A DNA stretch of 13,240 nt from Ignavibacteriaceae bacterium (GTDB taxonomy: Bacteria; Bacteroidota; Ignavibacteria; Ignavibacteriales; Ignavibacteriaceae). A model generated the notes under the pieces. The model was given only the letters and a program-made list of their open reading frames with translations. It made no database searches and had not been told where the DNA came from. Made by a program: the position numbers and the translations under genes. Position 1 is the stretch's first letter, and each line of letters opens with the position of its first letter. The DNA is taken from assembly GCA_023231105.1 (NCBI GenBank), contig JALNWB010000114.1, positions 1 to 13,240 on the forward strand. The letters are read 5' to 3'. Shown piece after piece: positions 13,238-13,240 of the stretch.

Positions 13238-13240
13238 CAA

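Overview
The window is AT-rich bacterial chromosome with short spacers and mostly co-directional genes. It most likely comes from the FCB group (Bacteroidota or a relative such as Ignavibacteriota). Three signs point there: all three exported proteins carry a signal peptide ending in Ala followed by Gln (the Bacteroidetes 'Q-rule'), one spacer holds a fair match to the Bacteroidetes-type promoter, and non-ATG starts are frequent. The phylum call is an inference from style, not from a marker gene.

Layout. At the left edge lies the N-terminal two thirds of agmatine deiminase (aguA, minus strand, cut by the window). A secreted FKBP-type prolyl isomerase follows on the plus strand, then N-carbamoylputrescine amidase (aguB, minus strand). 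AguA and AguB together convert agmatine to putrescine. A long exported MORN_2-repeat protein ends just upstream of aguB. Its signal peptide is readable in frame but has no ATG, GTG or TTG in front of it.

The centre (about 4.4-10.2 kb) is a minus-strand metabolic run. In transcription order it holds an isocitrate/isopropylmalate-type dehydrogenase, an HMG-CoA-lyase-family enzyme, a class III CoA-transferase, a MntA/HepT (type VII) toxin-antitoxin pair, and the large and small subunits of an isopropylmalate-isomerase-type hydro-lyase. Residues at the substrate's gamma position in both the small subunit and the dehydrogenase look non-polar rather than carboxylate-binding. With the CoA-transferase/lyase pair, this suggests a module for branched C5 acids (citramalate, citraconate, 3-methylmalate) linking pyruvate plus acetyl-CoA to 2-oxobutyrate. 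Ordinary leuBCD plus a leucine-catabolic HMG-CoA lyase is the main alternative.

The right part (10.5-13.2 kb, all minus strand) has a translationally coupled DUF2867/SRPBCC pair, an exported protein with a probable outer-membrane beta-barrel, and an IS200/IS605-type Y1 transposase with two small hairpins upstream.

The most unusual non-coding feature is a set of short-period arrays. Several spacers are built from degenerate 7-base units, and one from 8-base units. They lie at 1703-1779, 4211-4259, 4281-4363, 9015-9112 and 10500-10548. The last one encodes the basic tail of the DUF2867 protein. They resemble the heptameric STRR repeats known from cyanobacteria. No rRNA, tRNA or CRISPR array was seen.
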